Assembly (NCBI GenBank): GCA_020628475.1
Contig: JAHDFB010000030.1
Span: 1 to 38,011, forward strand
Source: Saprospiraceae bacterium
Lineage (GTDB): Bacteria; Bacteroidota; Bacteroidia; Chitinophagales; Saprospiraceae
Direction: 5' to 3'
Length of the DNA stretch: 38,011 bases
Shown here: one piece after another, positions 25,323 to 33,540 of the stretch
Layout of the letters: every line of letters starts with the position of its first letter
Numbering within the stretch: position 1 is the stretch's first letter
The notes under the pieces: generated by a model
What the model was told of the DNA's origin: nothing
Database searches by the model: none
The model's input: only the letters and a program-made list of their open reading frames with translations
Program-made: the position numbers and the translations under genes

Positions 25323-26017
25323 TGCGTTGGAATCATAGTATAACGATTTGTCGTAAGATTCGTAAAGAATCCAAAAAAAGATTAGAGTCTGCAGGCATCC
25401 GAGTTGATGATGTAGATGTGGTTGATATTTCTTATCGATTGGAAGATGCATTGGTTGATATTATCAATCGAGAATCGGCTCCCTTTGTGTTCACTAGTAA
25501 AAATGGTGTTAAAGGCATTTTGAATTTAGAAGAGAAGGCAGATGTCGAACTTCGCTCCAAGGAGTGCTATTGTATTGCTCCAGTAACTAGAGATTTTGCA
25601 CTTTTATCGGGCTTTCGCCCAAAAGGGGAGGGTAAGGATTCTTTGGAATTGGCTGATTGTATAGCGGAACAAGGGGAAACAAAGGTGTTACATTCCACGG
25701 CGGTACATCGCAGAGAAGAATTATACAAGCGTTTGGGAGAAAGGTCTATCGAAATAGAGCCATTGATCACTTATGAAAAAAGTGTTTTAGATCTGGATTT
25801 TGAAAAAACGAATATGTTGATGTTTTTCAGTCCTAGTCAGGTCGATGGCTATTTGAAGAAGACAGAAATCCATCCTGAATGTATGGTTTTTTGTATCGGA
25901 GAAACCACTGCAAATTATTTAAAAACAAAAGGGCACGAACAAATTATTGTTTCCAAGAAATCTTCGGAAAAATCTATGGTCGATGCTGTATTAAGATATT
26001 GTAAAACGAATGAGTAA
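25322..26017 (+). CDS. hemD: Uroporphyrinogen-III synthase
   Basis: A 231-residue enzyme that cyclises hydroxymethylbilane with inversion of ring D. HemD is poorly conserved, but the bilobed pattern is visible: FVFTSKNGVKGIL in lobe one, ELADCIAEQGETKVLHSTAVHRREELYKRL, IEPLITYEKS, then MLMFFSPSQVDGYLKK and VFCIGETTANYLKTKGHEQIIVSKKSSEKSMVDAV in lobe two. Position between hemC and hemE makes the call safe. It overlaps hemC by 1 nt and hemE by 8 nt, so translation is probably coupled on both sides. Confidence 0.93.
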   Translation: MRWNHSITICRKIRKESKKRLESAGIRVDDVDVVDISYRLEDALVDIINRESAPFVFTSKNGVKGILNLEEKADVELRSKECYCIAPVTRDFALLSGFRPKGEGKDSLELADCIAEQGETKVLHSTAVHRREELYKRLGERSIEIEPLITYEKSVLDLDFEKTNMLMFFSPSQVDGYLKKTEIHPECMVFCIGETTANYLKTKGHEQIIVSKKSSEKSMVDAVLRYCKTNE

Positions 26018-27035
26018 AGAACATTTATTTCTAAGAGCTCTACGGGGCGAACAAGTTGAACGGCCTCCCGTGTGGTTGATGCGACAAGCAGGTCGCTATC
26101 TTCCGGAGTATATGGAGTTGAAAAGAAAGTACGATTTTTTCACTAGAATTCGGACGCCAGAATTAGCAACGGAAATTACGATTCAACCGATAGATATTGT
26201 TGGACCAGATGCTGCCATTCTTTTCTCTGATATTTTGGTAATTCCAGAGGCCATGGGTGTGGAGGTTCAGATGATTGCCGGTAAAGGGCCGTATCTTCCA
26301 AAGACTATGCAGACGAAGGAAGATATTGATAATCTACGCGTCAAAGATGCTGAATTTGATTTACAGTATGTCTACGATGCGATTCGATTGACCAAACAGG
26401 AATTGGCAGGCCGTGTGCCGCTGATAGGTTTTGCTGGAGCACCGTTTACGATATTTTGCTATATGGTCGAAGGCGAGGGGAGTAAAACATTTTCCAAAGC
26501 GAAATCACTCTGTTTTGCCGAACCAGCATTAGCAAAATCCTTACTGTCTAAAATAACGGATGTCACGATTGCCTACCTCTTGAAAAAAATAGAAGCTGGT
26601 GCAGACGCGATTCAGGTTTTTGATAGTTGGAGCGGATTATTGTCGCCTCATGATTTTATGGAATTTTCATTTCCATATTTACAAAGAATACATGATGCGA
26701 TTCGATCTAAGGTGCCGGTGATTTTATTTCCTAAAGGAAGTGATTATGCCTTGAAGGAATTAAATGATTTGAATCCTGCTGCCATCGGATTGGACTGGAC
26801 GATTAGTCCGAAGAAAGCGCGACAACTCGCTCCTGATGTCACATTGCAAGGTAATTTTGATCCTTCAAAATTGTATATGTCCCGCGAAGAAATTATGCGT
26901 CAGACCACCGATATGATTCACCAATTTGGTATGCAACGATATGTAGCTAATTTGGGACATGGTATGATGCCAACCATTCCGGTGGATTCCGTTAAAGCAT
27001 TTATAGAGGCAGTCAAAAGCTATGAAGAGTTATAG
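26010..27035 (+). CDS. hemE: Uroporphyrinogen decarboxylase
   Basis: A 341-residue cofactor-free enzyme that removes four carboxylates to give coproporphyrinogen III. The N-terminal signature RPPVWLMRQAGRYLPEY carries the substrate-binding arginines. ILFSDILVIPEAMGVEV holds the essential Asp, GFAGAPFTIFCYMVEG is the second signature, and the C terminus has QGNFDPSKLY and YVANLGHGMMPTIPVDSV. The length is standard. It overlaps hemD by 8 nt and hemF by 14 nt. Confidence 0.98.
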   Translation: MSKEHLFLRALRGEQVERPPVWLMRQAGRYLPEYMELKRKYDFFTRIRTPELATEITIQPIDIVGPDAAILFSDILVIPEAMGVEVQMIAGKGPYLPKTMQTKEDIDNLRVKDAEFDLQYVYDAIRLTKQELAGRVPLIGFAGAPFTIFCYMVEGEGSKTFSKAKSLCFAEPALAKSLLSKITDVTIAYLLKKIEAGADAIQVFDSWSGLLSPHDFMEFSFPYLQRIHDAIRSKVPVILFPKGSDYALKELNDLNPAAIGLDWTISPKKARQLAPDVTLQGNFDPSKLYMSREEIMRQTTDMIHQFGMQRYVANLGHGMMPTIPVDSVKAFIEAVKSYEEL

Positions 27036-27933
27036 AGAATCCTTTTATCAGCACATAGAGCAGTTACAGGATACCATTTGTCAACGCTTAGAAGCCTTGG
27101 ATGGCCAAGCTCGTTTTCGCGAAGATCTCTGGGAACGAACAGGTGGTGGCGGAGGACGTACTCGTGTCATTGCCGATGGACAGGTCTTTGAAAAAGGCGG
27201 TGTTAATATATCTGGAGTACACGGACGATTACCAGAAAGCATGACCCAATATCTCAAAGTCGAGCACAATCAATTTTTTGCTTGTGGTATCTCTTTGGTC
27301 ATTCATCCTAAAAGTCCTTTTGTCCCAACTGTACATGCCAATTTTAGGTATTTTGAATTGTACAATGAAGAGGAAGAAGTGGTGGATCAATGGTTTGCGG
27401 GAGGTGCGGATTTAACACCATACTATTTAGATGAGAGCGATGTTCGACATTTTCATCAGGTATGGAAAGATGTTTGTGATCGATATGATACGGCCTTTTA
27501 TCCGAAGTACAAAAAGGCTTGTGACGATTATTTTTACAATCACCATAGAGACGAGGCTCGAGGTATAGGAGGATTGTTTTTTGATTATTTAAGACCAAGC
27601 GATCAACATAGCAGTGATTTTTGGAGAGATTTTACGGTGGATAACTCTCACGCTTTTATCGATGCTTATGTACCGATTGTAGAACATCAACAATCTAAAA
27701 CGTACAGCGAAAAACAACGGACCTGGCAAGAAATTCGACGTGGTCGATATGTCGAGTTTAATCTGGTACATGATAAGGGTACTTTATTTGGATTAAAAAC
27801 CAAAGGGCGTATAGAATCCATATTTATGAGTTTACCTCCTCAAGTACGATGGGAGTATGATTTTCAAGTAGAGCCGGATTCTGAAGAGGCAAAATTACTA
27901 GAGGTGCTACGAAGACCTAAAAACTGGATATAG
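27022..27933 (+). CDS. hemF: Oxygen-dependent coproporphyrinogen III oxidase
   Basis: A 303-residue enzyme that converts coproporphyrinogen III to protoporphyrinogen IX using O2. Motifs: EDLWERTGGGGGRTRVI and EKGGVNISGVHG; SLVIHPKSPFVPTVHANFRYFEL, the family signature; WFAGGADLTPYYL; and GLFFDYL, with RRGRYVEFNLVHDKGTLFGLKT near the end. The oxygen-dependent form is used here and no radical-SAM HemN is in the window, which fits an aerobic life style. It overlaps hemE by 14 nt and is followed by hemB after 7 nt. Confidence 0.98.
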   Translation: MKSYRESFYQHIEQLQDTICQRLEALDGQARFREDLWERTGGGGGRTRVIADGQVFEKGGVNISGVHGRLPESMTQYLKVEHNQFFACGISLVIHPKSPFVPTVHANFRYFELYNEEEEVVDQWFAGGADLTPYYLDESDVRHFHQVWKDVCDRYDTAFYPKYKKACDDYFYNHHRDEARGIGGLFFDYLRPSDQHSSDFWRDFTVDNSHAFIDAYVPIVEHQQSKTYSEKQRTWQEIRRGRYVEFNLVHDKGTLFGLKTKGRIESIFMSLPPQVRWEYDFQVEPDSEEAKLLEVLRRPKNWI

Positions 27934-27940
27934 TAAAACG

Positions 27941-28909
27941 ATGATGTATACGAGACCTAGAATATTAAGAAGAACGGCGGCCATTCGAGGGATGGTTCGT
28001 GAAACGATATTAACACCTGCTGATTTTATAGCACCACTCTTTATTGAGGAAGGAGAAGGACAAGAAAAAGAAATTCCTTCCTTGCCTGGATATTATCGAA
28101 GATCGCTCGATTTGACGATAAAAGAAGTCGAATCGCTTTGGTCCTTGGGTATCAAATCTGTTTTACTATTTGTAAAAGTGGAAGAGGCTGATAAGGATAA
28201 TCTAGGCACGGAAGCCTTGAATGATCTAGGTCTGATGCAACGTTCGATTCGTGCCATCAAACAGGCCATTCCTGATATTTGCGTTATGACAGATGTGGCC
28301 TTGGATCCTTATTCTAGCTATGGTCATGACGGAATCGTTGAAGATGGTGTAATTATTAATGACCGAAGTGCGGATGTTTTAGCAAAAATGGCCGTAAGCC
28401 ATGCTATGGCAGGGGCTGATTTCGTGGCTCCAAGTGATATGATGGATGGAAGAATTAGCTTGATTCGAGAAGGACTGGAATTGGAAGGGTTCCACGAAAC
28501 GGGTATTATGAGTTATAGTGCAAAATATGCCTCAAGTTTTTATGGTCCATTTCGAGATGCATTGGATTCAGCTCCGAAGTTTGGGGATAAGAAAACGTAT
28601 CAGATGGATCCGGCGAATCGAATTGAGGCATTGAAAGAAGTCTATCTTGATATTGAAGAAGGGGCGGATATTGTTATGGTAAAACCGGCCTTGTCTTATT
28701 TGGATATTATTCGAGAAGTGAAAAATCAATCTCAGGTTCCAGTGAGTGCTTATAATGTAAGTGGTGAATATGCCATGATTAAAGCGGCCGCAAAACAGGG
28801 GTGGCTTGACGAACAAGCTGCCATGTGGGAATCTATATTATCGATAAAGCGCGCTGGAGCGGATCTTATTGCCAGTTATTTTGCTAAAACCATTGCTGAA
28901 CAATTATAA
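27941..28909 (+). CDS. hemB: Delta-aminolevulinic acid dehydratase (porphobilinogen synthase)
   Basis: A 322-residue enzyme that condenses two 5-aminolevulinates into porphobilinogen. The two active-site lysines are in SYSAKYASSFYGPFRDA (Lys195) and IVMVKPALSYLDII (Lys248). The metal-site region reads DVALDPYSSYGHDG, without the three cysteines of the zinc-type enzyme, so this is of the Mg- or K-dependent class. Two consecutive ATGs at 27941 and 27944 are possible starts. It sits out of pathway order, between hemF and hemL. Confidence 0.98.
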   Translation: MMYTRPRILRRTAAIRGMVRETILTPADFIAPLFIEEGEGQEKEIPSLPGYYRRSLDLTIKEVESLWSLGIKSVLLFVKVEEADKDNLGTEALNDLGLMQRSIRAIKQAIPDICVMTDVALDPYSSYGHDGIVEDGVIINDRSADVLAKMAVSHAMAGADFVAPSDMMDGRISLIREGLELEGFHETGIMSYSAKYASSFYGPFRDALDSAPKFGDKKTYQMDPANRIEALKEVYLDIEEGADIVMVKPALSYLDIIREVKNQSQVPVSAYNVSGEYAMIKAAAKQGWLDEQAAMWESILSIKRAGADLIASYFAKTIAEQL

Positions 28910-28917
28910 AATAATCC

Positions 28918-30204
28918 ATGAGCTATACATATTCCAATAGTACATTGGCTTTCAATCGAGCGCAGCAGCGCATACCAGGTGGTGTAAATTCACCGGTTCG
29001 AGCTTTCAAAAGTGTAGGAGGTACGCCCATATTTATGAAGGCTGGAAAAGGCACTTATCTGACGGATATTGACGATCAGAGCTATATTGACTTGATTAAT
29101 TCTTGGGGCCCAATGATTCTTGGTCATAGCCATCCTCAAGTGGTGGAAGCGGTTCGAAAACAGGCACTTCAATTGTTTTCTTCAGGTACCCCTTCCGAAC
29201 TAGAATCGGAAATGGCCGAACAAATTCATGCCATGGTTCCTACAGCCGAACTCATTCGTTTGGTCAACAGTGGTACAGAGGCATGCATGAGTGCCATTCG
29301 ATTGGCTCGGGGATATACTGGACGACATAAGTTCATCAAATTTGCTGGAAATTATCATGGACATGCGGATTGCTTTTTGGTGAAGGCTGGAAGTGGTTTG
29401 GCCACCTTTGATATAGAAAAAGTGCCTGGGGTTACACCTGGTGTCGGTCAGGATACGCTGATTGCACAGTATAACAATCTGGATCAAGTAAAAGAATTAG
29501 TCGCTTTACATCCCGACGAAATTGCTGCAATTATCCTAGAACCGATTGCTGGTAATATGGGCTGTATTCCTCCAACATCCGGTTTTTTAGAAGGGCTACG
29601 TAGCGTTTGTGATGAACATGGTATTGTATTGATCTTTGATGAGGTCATGACCGGATTTCGAGTATCTGCTGGTGGGGCCCAAGAATTATATGGAGTGGAA
29701 GCCGATTTATGTACCTATGGTAAAATTATTGGTGGAGGTATGCCTATTGGAGCTTTCGCTGGAAAACGAAAGATTATGGAGCATATTGCCCCACTTGGAT
29801 CGGTCTATCAGGCAGGGACCCTGAGTGGTAATCCTCTGGCCGTTACCGCAGGTAGAGAAACGCTTCGAATATTACAAGAAAACCCAGCTTTTTACGATCA
29901 GTTGGATCAAAACGGTCAACAATTGAAAACGGATTTATTGGCCATCTTTTCAGAAAAAGGAATGCCCGTCAGTATCAATCAGGTTGGTAGTATGATTAGT
30001 GTTCATTTTACCGAGCATAGCGTCAACCATTATGATGACTCTGCTGTTTGTAATCATGATATGTTTAAGGAATATTTCCATCATATGTTGGCATCAGGTA
30101 TTTATTTACCGCCATCTTCCTATGAGAGTTGGTTTTTTAATATTCAATTGGGAGATCAAGAAATAGACCATATTCTTCATTCAACCAAAATGTTTAAATC
30201 TTAA
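28918..30204 (+). CDS. hemL: Glutamate-1-semialdehyde 2,1-aminomutase
   Basis: A 428-residue PLP enzyme that turns glutamate-1-semialdehyde into 5-aminolevulinate, completing the C5 route begun by HemA. Motifs: PGGVNSPVRAFKSVGGTP, NSGTEACMSAIRLARGYTGR, FAGNYHGHAD, and the aminotransferase class III block IFDEVMTGFR, then TYGKIIGGGMPIGAF with the PLP lysine at 269. The length is standard. It lies 8 nt after hemB and 3 nt before hemH. Confidence 0.98.
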   Translation: MSYTYSNSTLAFNRAQQRIPGGVNSPVRAFKSVGGTPIFMKAGKGTYLTDIDDQSYIDLINSWGPMILGHSHPQVVEAVRKQALQLFSSGTPSELESEMAEQIHAMVPTAELIRLVNSGTEACMSAIRLARGYTGRHKFIKFAGNYHGHADCFLVKAGSGLATFDIEKVPGVTPGVGQDTLIAQYNNLDQVKELVALHPDEIAAIILEPIAGNMGCIPPTSGFLEGLRSVCDEHGIVLIFDEVMTGFRVSAGGAQELYGVEADLCTYGKIIGGGMPIGAFAGKRKIMEHIAPLGSVYQAGTLSGNPLAVTAGRETLRILQENPAFYDQLDQNGQQLKTDLLAIFSEKGMPVSINQVGSMISVHFTEHSVNHYDDSAVCNHDMFKEYFHHMLASGIYLPPSSYESWFFNIQLGDQEIDHILHSTKMFKS

Positions 30205-30207
30205 ATT

Positions 30208-31230
30208 ATGTCGCATAAGAAGGCCATATTATTATTGAATTTAGGTTCACCAAAGTCTACGGATACAGCGGATGTTCGCTCGTACTTGAATCAATTTTTA
30301 ATGGACGAAAAGGTCATCGATGTTCCATATTTACTTCGATTGCTCTTGGTTCGAGGTATTATATCGCCTTTTCGGGCACGAGAGAGTGCTAAAAAATATA
30401 AGACAATTTGGACGGATGAAGGTTCTCCACTGGTCGTGATTACGGAGAAATTGACACAACAAGTCGAGGATTTTAGTGGTTATCCCTGCTATTTTTCGAT
30501 GCGTTATGCGACGCATGCACCTCAAGATGTCATGCAACAAATGCAACAGGATCATCCTGATTTAGAAGAAGTCATTTTACTTCCGCTCTATCCTCATTAT
30601 GCGATGAGCAGTTATGAAACCGGTGTGGATTATGCTGTGATGGCGCATCAAAAAGGATCCTTTAGTTTTAATCTTAAAATTGTTCCTCCTTTTTACAATC
30701 AAGGACATTATATTGATGCCTTGGCCGAAAGGATGGAAGACAGTTTGAAAGAGGATTATGATCAGGTCTTATTTAGTTATCACGGGATTCCAGAGCGACA
30801 TGTCAAGAAAACCGATGTGACCAAAAATCATTGTTTGAAAATAGATAATTGCTGTTCTGTAGATTCGGAGGCACACCAATATTGCTACAGACATCAGATT
30901 ATTGAAACGACGCATCTTACTGCTCAGAAACTGGGTATTCCTGAGGGGAAATATGCTTACTCTTTCCAATCAAGATTGGGGGCGGATGCCTGGTTGAAAC
31001 CTTATACGGCTAAACGCTTGTCCGAATTGCCAAAAGAGGGGATCAAAAAATTAGTCATTGCTTGTCCAGCCTTTGTGAGTGATTGTCTAGAAACATTGGA
31101 AGAAATCCACGAAGAAGGGCGTGAAATTTTCATGGAAGCTGGCGGAGAATCTTTCACGGTGGTTCCTTGTTTAAATAATGAAATGACATGGGTGAAAGCC
31201 ATTGATACCTTATTGGAAACGGCCGAATAA
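30208..31230 (+). CDS. hemH: Ferrochelatase
   Basis: A 340-residue enzyme that inserts Fe(II) into protoporphyrin IX. Motifs: LLLNLGSPKSTDTADVRSYLNQFL at the start, LLPLYPHYAMSSYETGVD, LFSYHGIPERHVKKTD with the metal-binding His192, YSFQSRLGADAWLKPYT, and the late CPAFVSDCLETLEEIHEEG with the catalytic glutamate. A cysteine-rich stretch lies near 209-226 (CLKIDNCCSVDSEAHQYCY), as often seen in Bacteroidota ferrochelatases. It overlaps the hemJ ATG by 1 nt. Confidence 0.98.
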   Translation: MSHKKAILLLNLGSPKSTDTADVRSYLNQFLMDEKVIDVPYLLRLLLVRGIISPFRARESAKKYKTIWTDEGSPLVVITEKLTQQVEDFSGYPCYFSMRYATHAPQDVMQQMQQDHPDLEEVILLPLYPHYAMSSYETGVDYAVMAHQKGSFSFNLKIVPPFYNQGHYIDALAERMEDSLKEDYDQVLFSYHGIPERHVKKTDVTKNHCLKIDNCCSVDSEAHQYCYRHQIIETTHLTAQKLGIPEGKYAYSFQSRLGADAWLKPYTAKRLSELPKEGIKKLVIACPAFVSDCLETLEEIHEEGREIFMEAGGESFTVVPCLNNEMTWVKAIDTLLETAE

Positions 31231-31751
31231 TGCTGTATGTAAAAGCATTGCATATCATTTTTGTGGTCACCTGGTTTAGTGGCATGTTTTATTTAGTGCG
31301 CTTATTCATTTATCATCGAGAGGCACAAGATAAAGTAGCTATTGAACGGGATATCTTGTCCAAACAATATGCGATCATGATACCTCGATTACTGTTTGGA
31401 ATCACCTTGCCATCAGCCATATTAACCTTGGTTTTTGGATTGACCTTGGTATCGTATTATATCCAAATTCCGACTTGGCTTTGGATTAAATTTTCCATTT
31501 TGATACCGCTATTTGCCTATCATGCCAGTTTGCATTATATCTATAAACTTCAGAAAAAAGGCGATTTTCGATATAGCAGTAATCAGCTCCGAGTATGGAA
31601 TGAAGTAGCCACGTTGTTTTTGTTTGCGATCGTTTTTTTGGCTGTTGTAAAAAATGGCTTGAGTATGCTATATGGTGTACTAGGGGTGATTGCCCTAGCG
31701 ATCGTTTTGATGATAGCAATCCGCATCTATAAAAGACTTCGTACATCATAG
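31230..31751 (+). CDS. hemJ: Protoporphyrinogen IX oxidase, HemJ type
   Basis: A 173-residue membrane protein with four helices, of the HemJ (UPF0093) family. The start YVKALHIIFVVTWFSGMFYLVRLFIYHREA is diagnostic, with the conserved His8. Helices follow at about 54-74, 82-102, 126-146 and 150-167. HemJ oxidises protoporphyrinogen IX to protoporphyrin IX in bacteria lacking HemG and HemY. Here it fills the only step not covered by the other eight genes. It is last in the operon and overlaps hemH by one base. Confidence 0.95.
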   Translation: MLYVKALHIIFVVTWFSGMFYLVRLFIYHREAQDKVAIERDILSKQYAIMIPRLLFGITLPSAILTLVFGLTLVSYYIQIPTWLWIKFSILIPLFAYHASLHYIYKLQKKGDFRYSSNQLRVWNEVATLFLFAIVFLAVVKNGLSMLYGVLGVIALAIVLMIAIRIYKRLRTS

Positions 31752-31804
31752 GGAGGTCCATCAGATCTGGTCTGTCAGAATTCTTGGGTGCAGCTTAGGC
31801 ACTT

Positions 31805-31828
31805 CATGCTCTTTATATCAAGAGCATG
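31805..31828. terminator. Hairpin at the 3' end of the HMA-MauE gene
   Basis: A perfect 9-bp inverted repeat CATGCTCTT (31805-31813) and AAGAGCATG (31820-31828) with a 6-nt loop. It spans the stop codon of the minus-strand gene. No long T-run follows on either strand, so termination is uncertain. It lies between the convergent ends of hemJ and this gene. Confidence 0.4.
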
Positions 31829-32547
31829 ACGACGGCCATCAAGACCATACTCACATCTTCAACGATGGTTACGGTACTCATCGGTAGATTAAATACATCT
31901 CCAAGACAAGCACATTTGATAGCTCGTTTATTCAAATTGCTTTCTACAACACCGATGGTACTGATACCGAGAATAATAATGGTGGCGATATTAATAGCAG
32001 TTGGGAAAATATTGATGAGATAAGCGATGCCGAGTGCTAATTCGACAAATGGATAGATAAATCCCCACGTTTTCCATCGTTTTGCTACGATATCATACAT
32101 GGAATAGCTGTCCGCGAATCCCGATATATTGAGCAGCTTGAAAAAAGCAAATACGATAAAGAATCCTGCCATGAAATGCCGCATTAAGAGCATGCCGTTA
32201 AAATCGTTCCAAGGATACTGTGCCAACACACTAACCCCTAGAATAAAGCTCACGATGAGAATCAAGGGTTTATAGGTATGGATTGATTTTTCTGGAAGAG
32301 GTGTTTCCTCGATCTGCTTTTCCTCTGAAACTAGATTGATAAGCGGTGCTTTCTCACTTAATAGGTATTTGCCGGTCGCTTCCTGTAATTGCTTCAAGGA
32401 AACCGATTTATCCAAATCTACTTCTGCCAAGGGAGGTGAGAGACTAACAATAGCTCGTCGCACACCTTCCACCGACTCTAATTTTTTTTGGACTGATGCT
32501 ACACATCCTCCACATGTCATTCCTTCTACTACATATTCTTTTTTCAT
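31813..32547 (-). CDS. HMA domain fused to MauE/DoxX-like membrane domain
   Basis: A 244-residue protein. An N-terminal heavy-metal-associated domain (about 1-70) has GMTCGGC with Cys12 and Cys15. A linker leads to four membrane helices (about 90-110, 118-141, 161-191 and 222-244) of the MauE type, with a Cys-x-Cys pair (Cys212, Cys214) in CACLGDVFNLP. Such fusions are common in Bacteroidota, often near copper-handling genes. They may move reducing power or metal across the membrane; function is not proven. Its start is 47 nt after the upstream AhpD-like gene, with a dyad in between. Confidence 0.9.
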   Translation of the reverse strand: MKKEYVVEGMTCGGCVASVQKKLESVEGVRRAIVSLSPPLAEVDLDKSVSLKQLQEATGKYLLSEKAPLINLVSEEKQIEETPLPEKSIHTYKPLILIVSFILGVSVLAQYPWNDFNGMLLMRHFMAGFFIVFAFFKLLNISGFADSYSMYDIVAKRWKTWGFIYPFVELALGIAYLINIFPTAINIATIIILGISTIGVVESNLNKRAIKCACLGDVFNLPMSTVTIVEDVSMVLMAVVMLLI

Positions 32548-32571
32548 TTGTCCAAATTTTATCTATTGATC

Positions 32572-32590
32572 TACCCTTGATCCAAGGGTA
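32572..32590 (-). promoter_or_regulatory. Perfect dyad between the AhpD-like and HMA-MauE genes
   Basis: TACCCTT (32572-32578) and AAGGGTA (32584-32590) with spacer GATCC. It lies 24 nt upstream of the HMA-MauE start and 4 nt after the AhpD-like stop. It resembles the ACC-n-GGT dyads of MerR-type metal regulators, but could also be a terminator or attenuator. No long T-run follows on the minus strand. Confidence 0.4.
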
Positions 32591-32594
32591 CTAT

Positions 32595-33194
32595 TTAGTA
32601 CTCATGTTTTCCAATATTCCATCCTTTCTTTGATAGAAATTTCTCGCCGTCATCTGCTGCAGGCTTTTCAAGTTGGGTACCCATGCTGTCATTCCAGCGA
32701 TTTAAGTATCCAAATAGCGCAATGACACCTAGAATTTCTACGATTTCGCCATCATCCCAATGCTGACGCATGTTTTCAGCGACTTCATCGGATACGCCAT
32801 TTGGAACAGAAGAGGCAGCAATGGCCAAATCAAATGCCGCTCGTTCTGCATCGGTAAAGGCAGGATATGTTTTGTAATCCCAGATATTATTCATTTTATC
32901 TTCATGAGAACCATATCGTTCGGCCGCACGGATGGCATGCGCTTCACAATATCGGCATCCTGTTGTCATAGAAGAGAGGTAGGCAATGAGTCTTTTTAAA
33001 GAACTGGTTACTCGACCCTTGTTTTCCATGACGGCTTGATTCATTTCTACAAACGCATTCGCGATTCTAGGTCGATGCATCATAGTAAATAAACTATTGG
33101 GCGTAAAACCCAAGGTTTCTTCGTAAAAATCAGCCATGGTTTTTGCTTCTTCCGTGGCATTTCTATCTAAAGGATGCACTAATGGTCTTTTCAT
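32595..33194 (-). CDS. Carboxymuconolactone decarboxylase / AhpD-like protein
   Basis: A 199-residue soluble all-helical protein. The AhpD-type redox centre TTGCRYCEAHAIRAAERYG holds Cys80, Cys83, Glu84 and His86. The pattern VTSSLKRLIAYLSSMTTGC and FTDAERAAFDLAIAAS fit the peroxidase-related CMD family. Members reduce peroxides with the help of thiol partners, or are related decarboxylases; here the CxxC argues for peroxidase-type redox. It is upstream of the HMA-MauE gene and probably co-transcribed, which hints at oxidative or metal stress. Confidence 0.9.
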   Translation of the reverse strand: MKRPLVHPLDRNATEEAKTMADFYEETLGFTPNSLFTMMHRPRIANAFVEMNQAVMENKGRVTSSLKRLIAYLSSMTTGCRYCEAHAIRAAERYGSHEDKMNNIWDYKTYPAFTDAERAAFDLAIAASSVPNGVSDEVAENMRQHWDDGEIVEILGVIALFGYLNRWNDSMGTQLEKPAADDGEKFLSKKGWNIGKHEY

Positions 33195-33354
33195 TTTTTT
33201 GTTTTTTATATTCAGATCAAAGTACTATATATTATACTATTATTCATAAAGGAAATGTCATTTTTATATAAAATGTTTACAGATCGAAAGCACTGTTTTT
33301 TAGGATCGAATTTGATGGAAGGATTCATTCGATTGGACTAGTGCTGTGTAAGTG

Positions 33355-33458
33355 TGGGCTTTGCCCAGATCCGACTGACTATCAAGGAAGTCGGAGCCGA
33401 ACGAAAGTGAGCACTGGAACATAACGACCCGCGATCGTACGTCAGTACGCCCGCGGGT
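33355..33458. repeat. GC-rich structured element with three successive hairpins
   Basis: The last stem is the strongest: 7 bp plus 5 bp around a GTCA loop, followed by GGCCCCTTATTTTTATA. Its position between divergent genes makes a normal terminator role odd. Its loose likeness to the GC-rich repeats at 11443 and 36440 is not enough to call it the same family. Confidence 0.5.
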
Positions 33459-33508
33459 AGGCCCCTTATTTTTATATAGAGTCTATTCTTTTTGCTTGGT
33501 ACATTGAT

Positions 33509-33516
33509 TATATTTA
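33509..33516 (+). promoter_or_regulatory. Candidate -7 element (TATATTTA) of acs
   Basis: TATATTTA, 24 nt before the ATG at 33541. TTTG at 33491-33494 could be the -33 box, but the 14-nt spacing is short. Confidence 0.4.
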
Positions 33517-33540
33517 TGTCCGTAACAATACATTTCTATC

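Larger units (their letters stand above)
33195..33540. other. 346-nt divergent intergenic region with three hairpins
   Basis: No gene is seen. The left part (to about 33340) is AT-rich and should hold the promoter of the AhpD-like gene. The middle, 33355-33458, is GC-rich with three hairpins: TGGGC/GCCCA (33355-33367), CCGACT/AGTCGG (33371-33394) and the nested ACCCGCG-CGTAC/GTACG-CGCGGGT (33427-33458). The right end carries the candidate acs promoter. Confidence 0.6.

Noticed and set aside
33355..33458. Third member of the GC-rich repeat family
   Set aside because: It shares only a GC-rich body and an AT-rich end with the copies at 11443 and 36440. The ordered blocks CGGTAG-AGCGG and ATGACG are missing.
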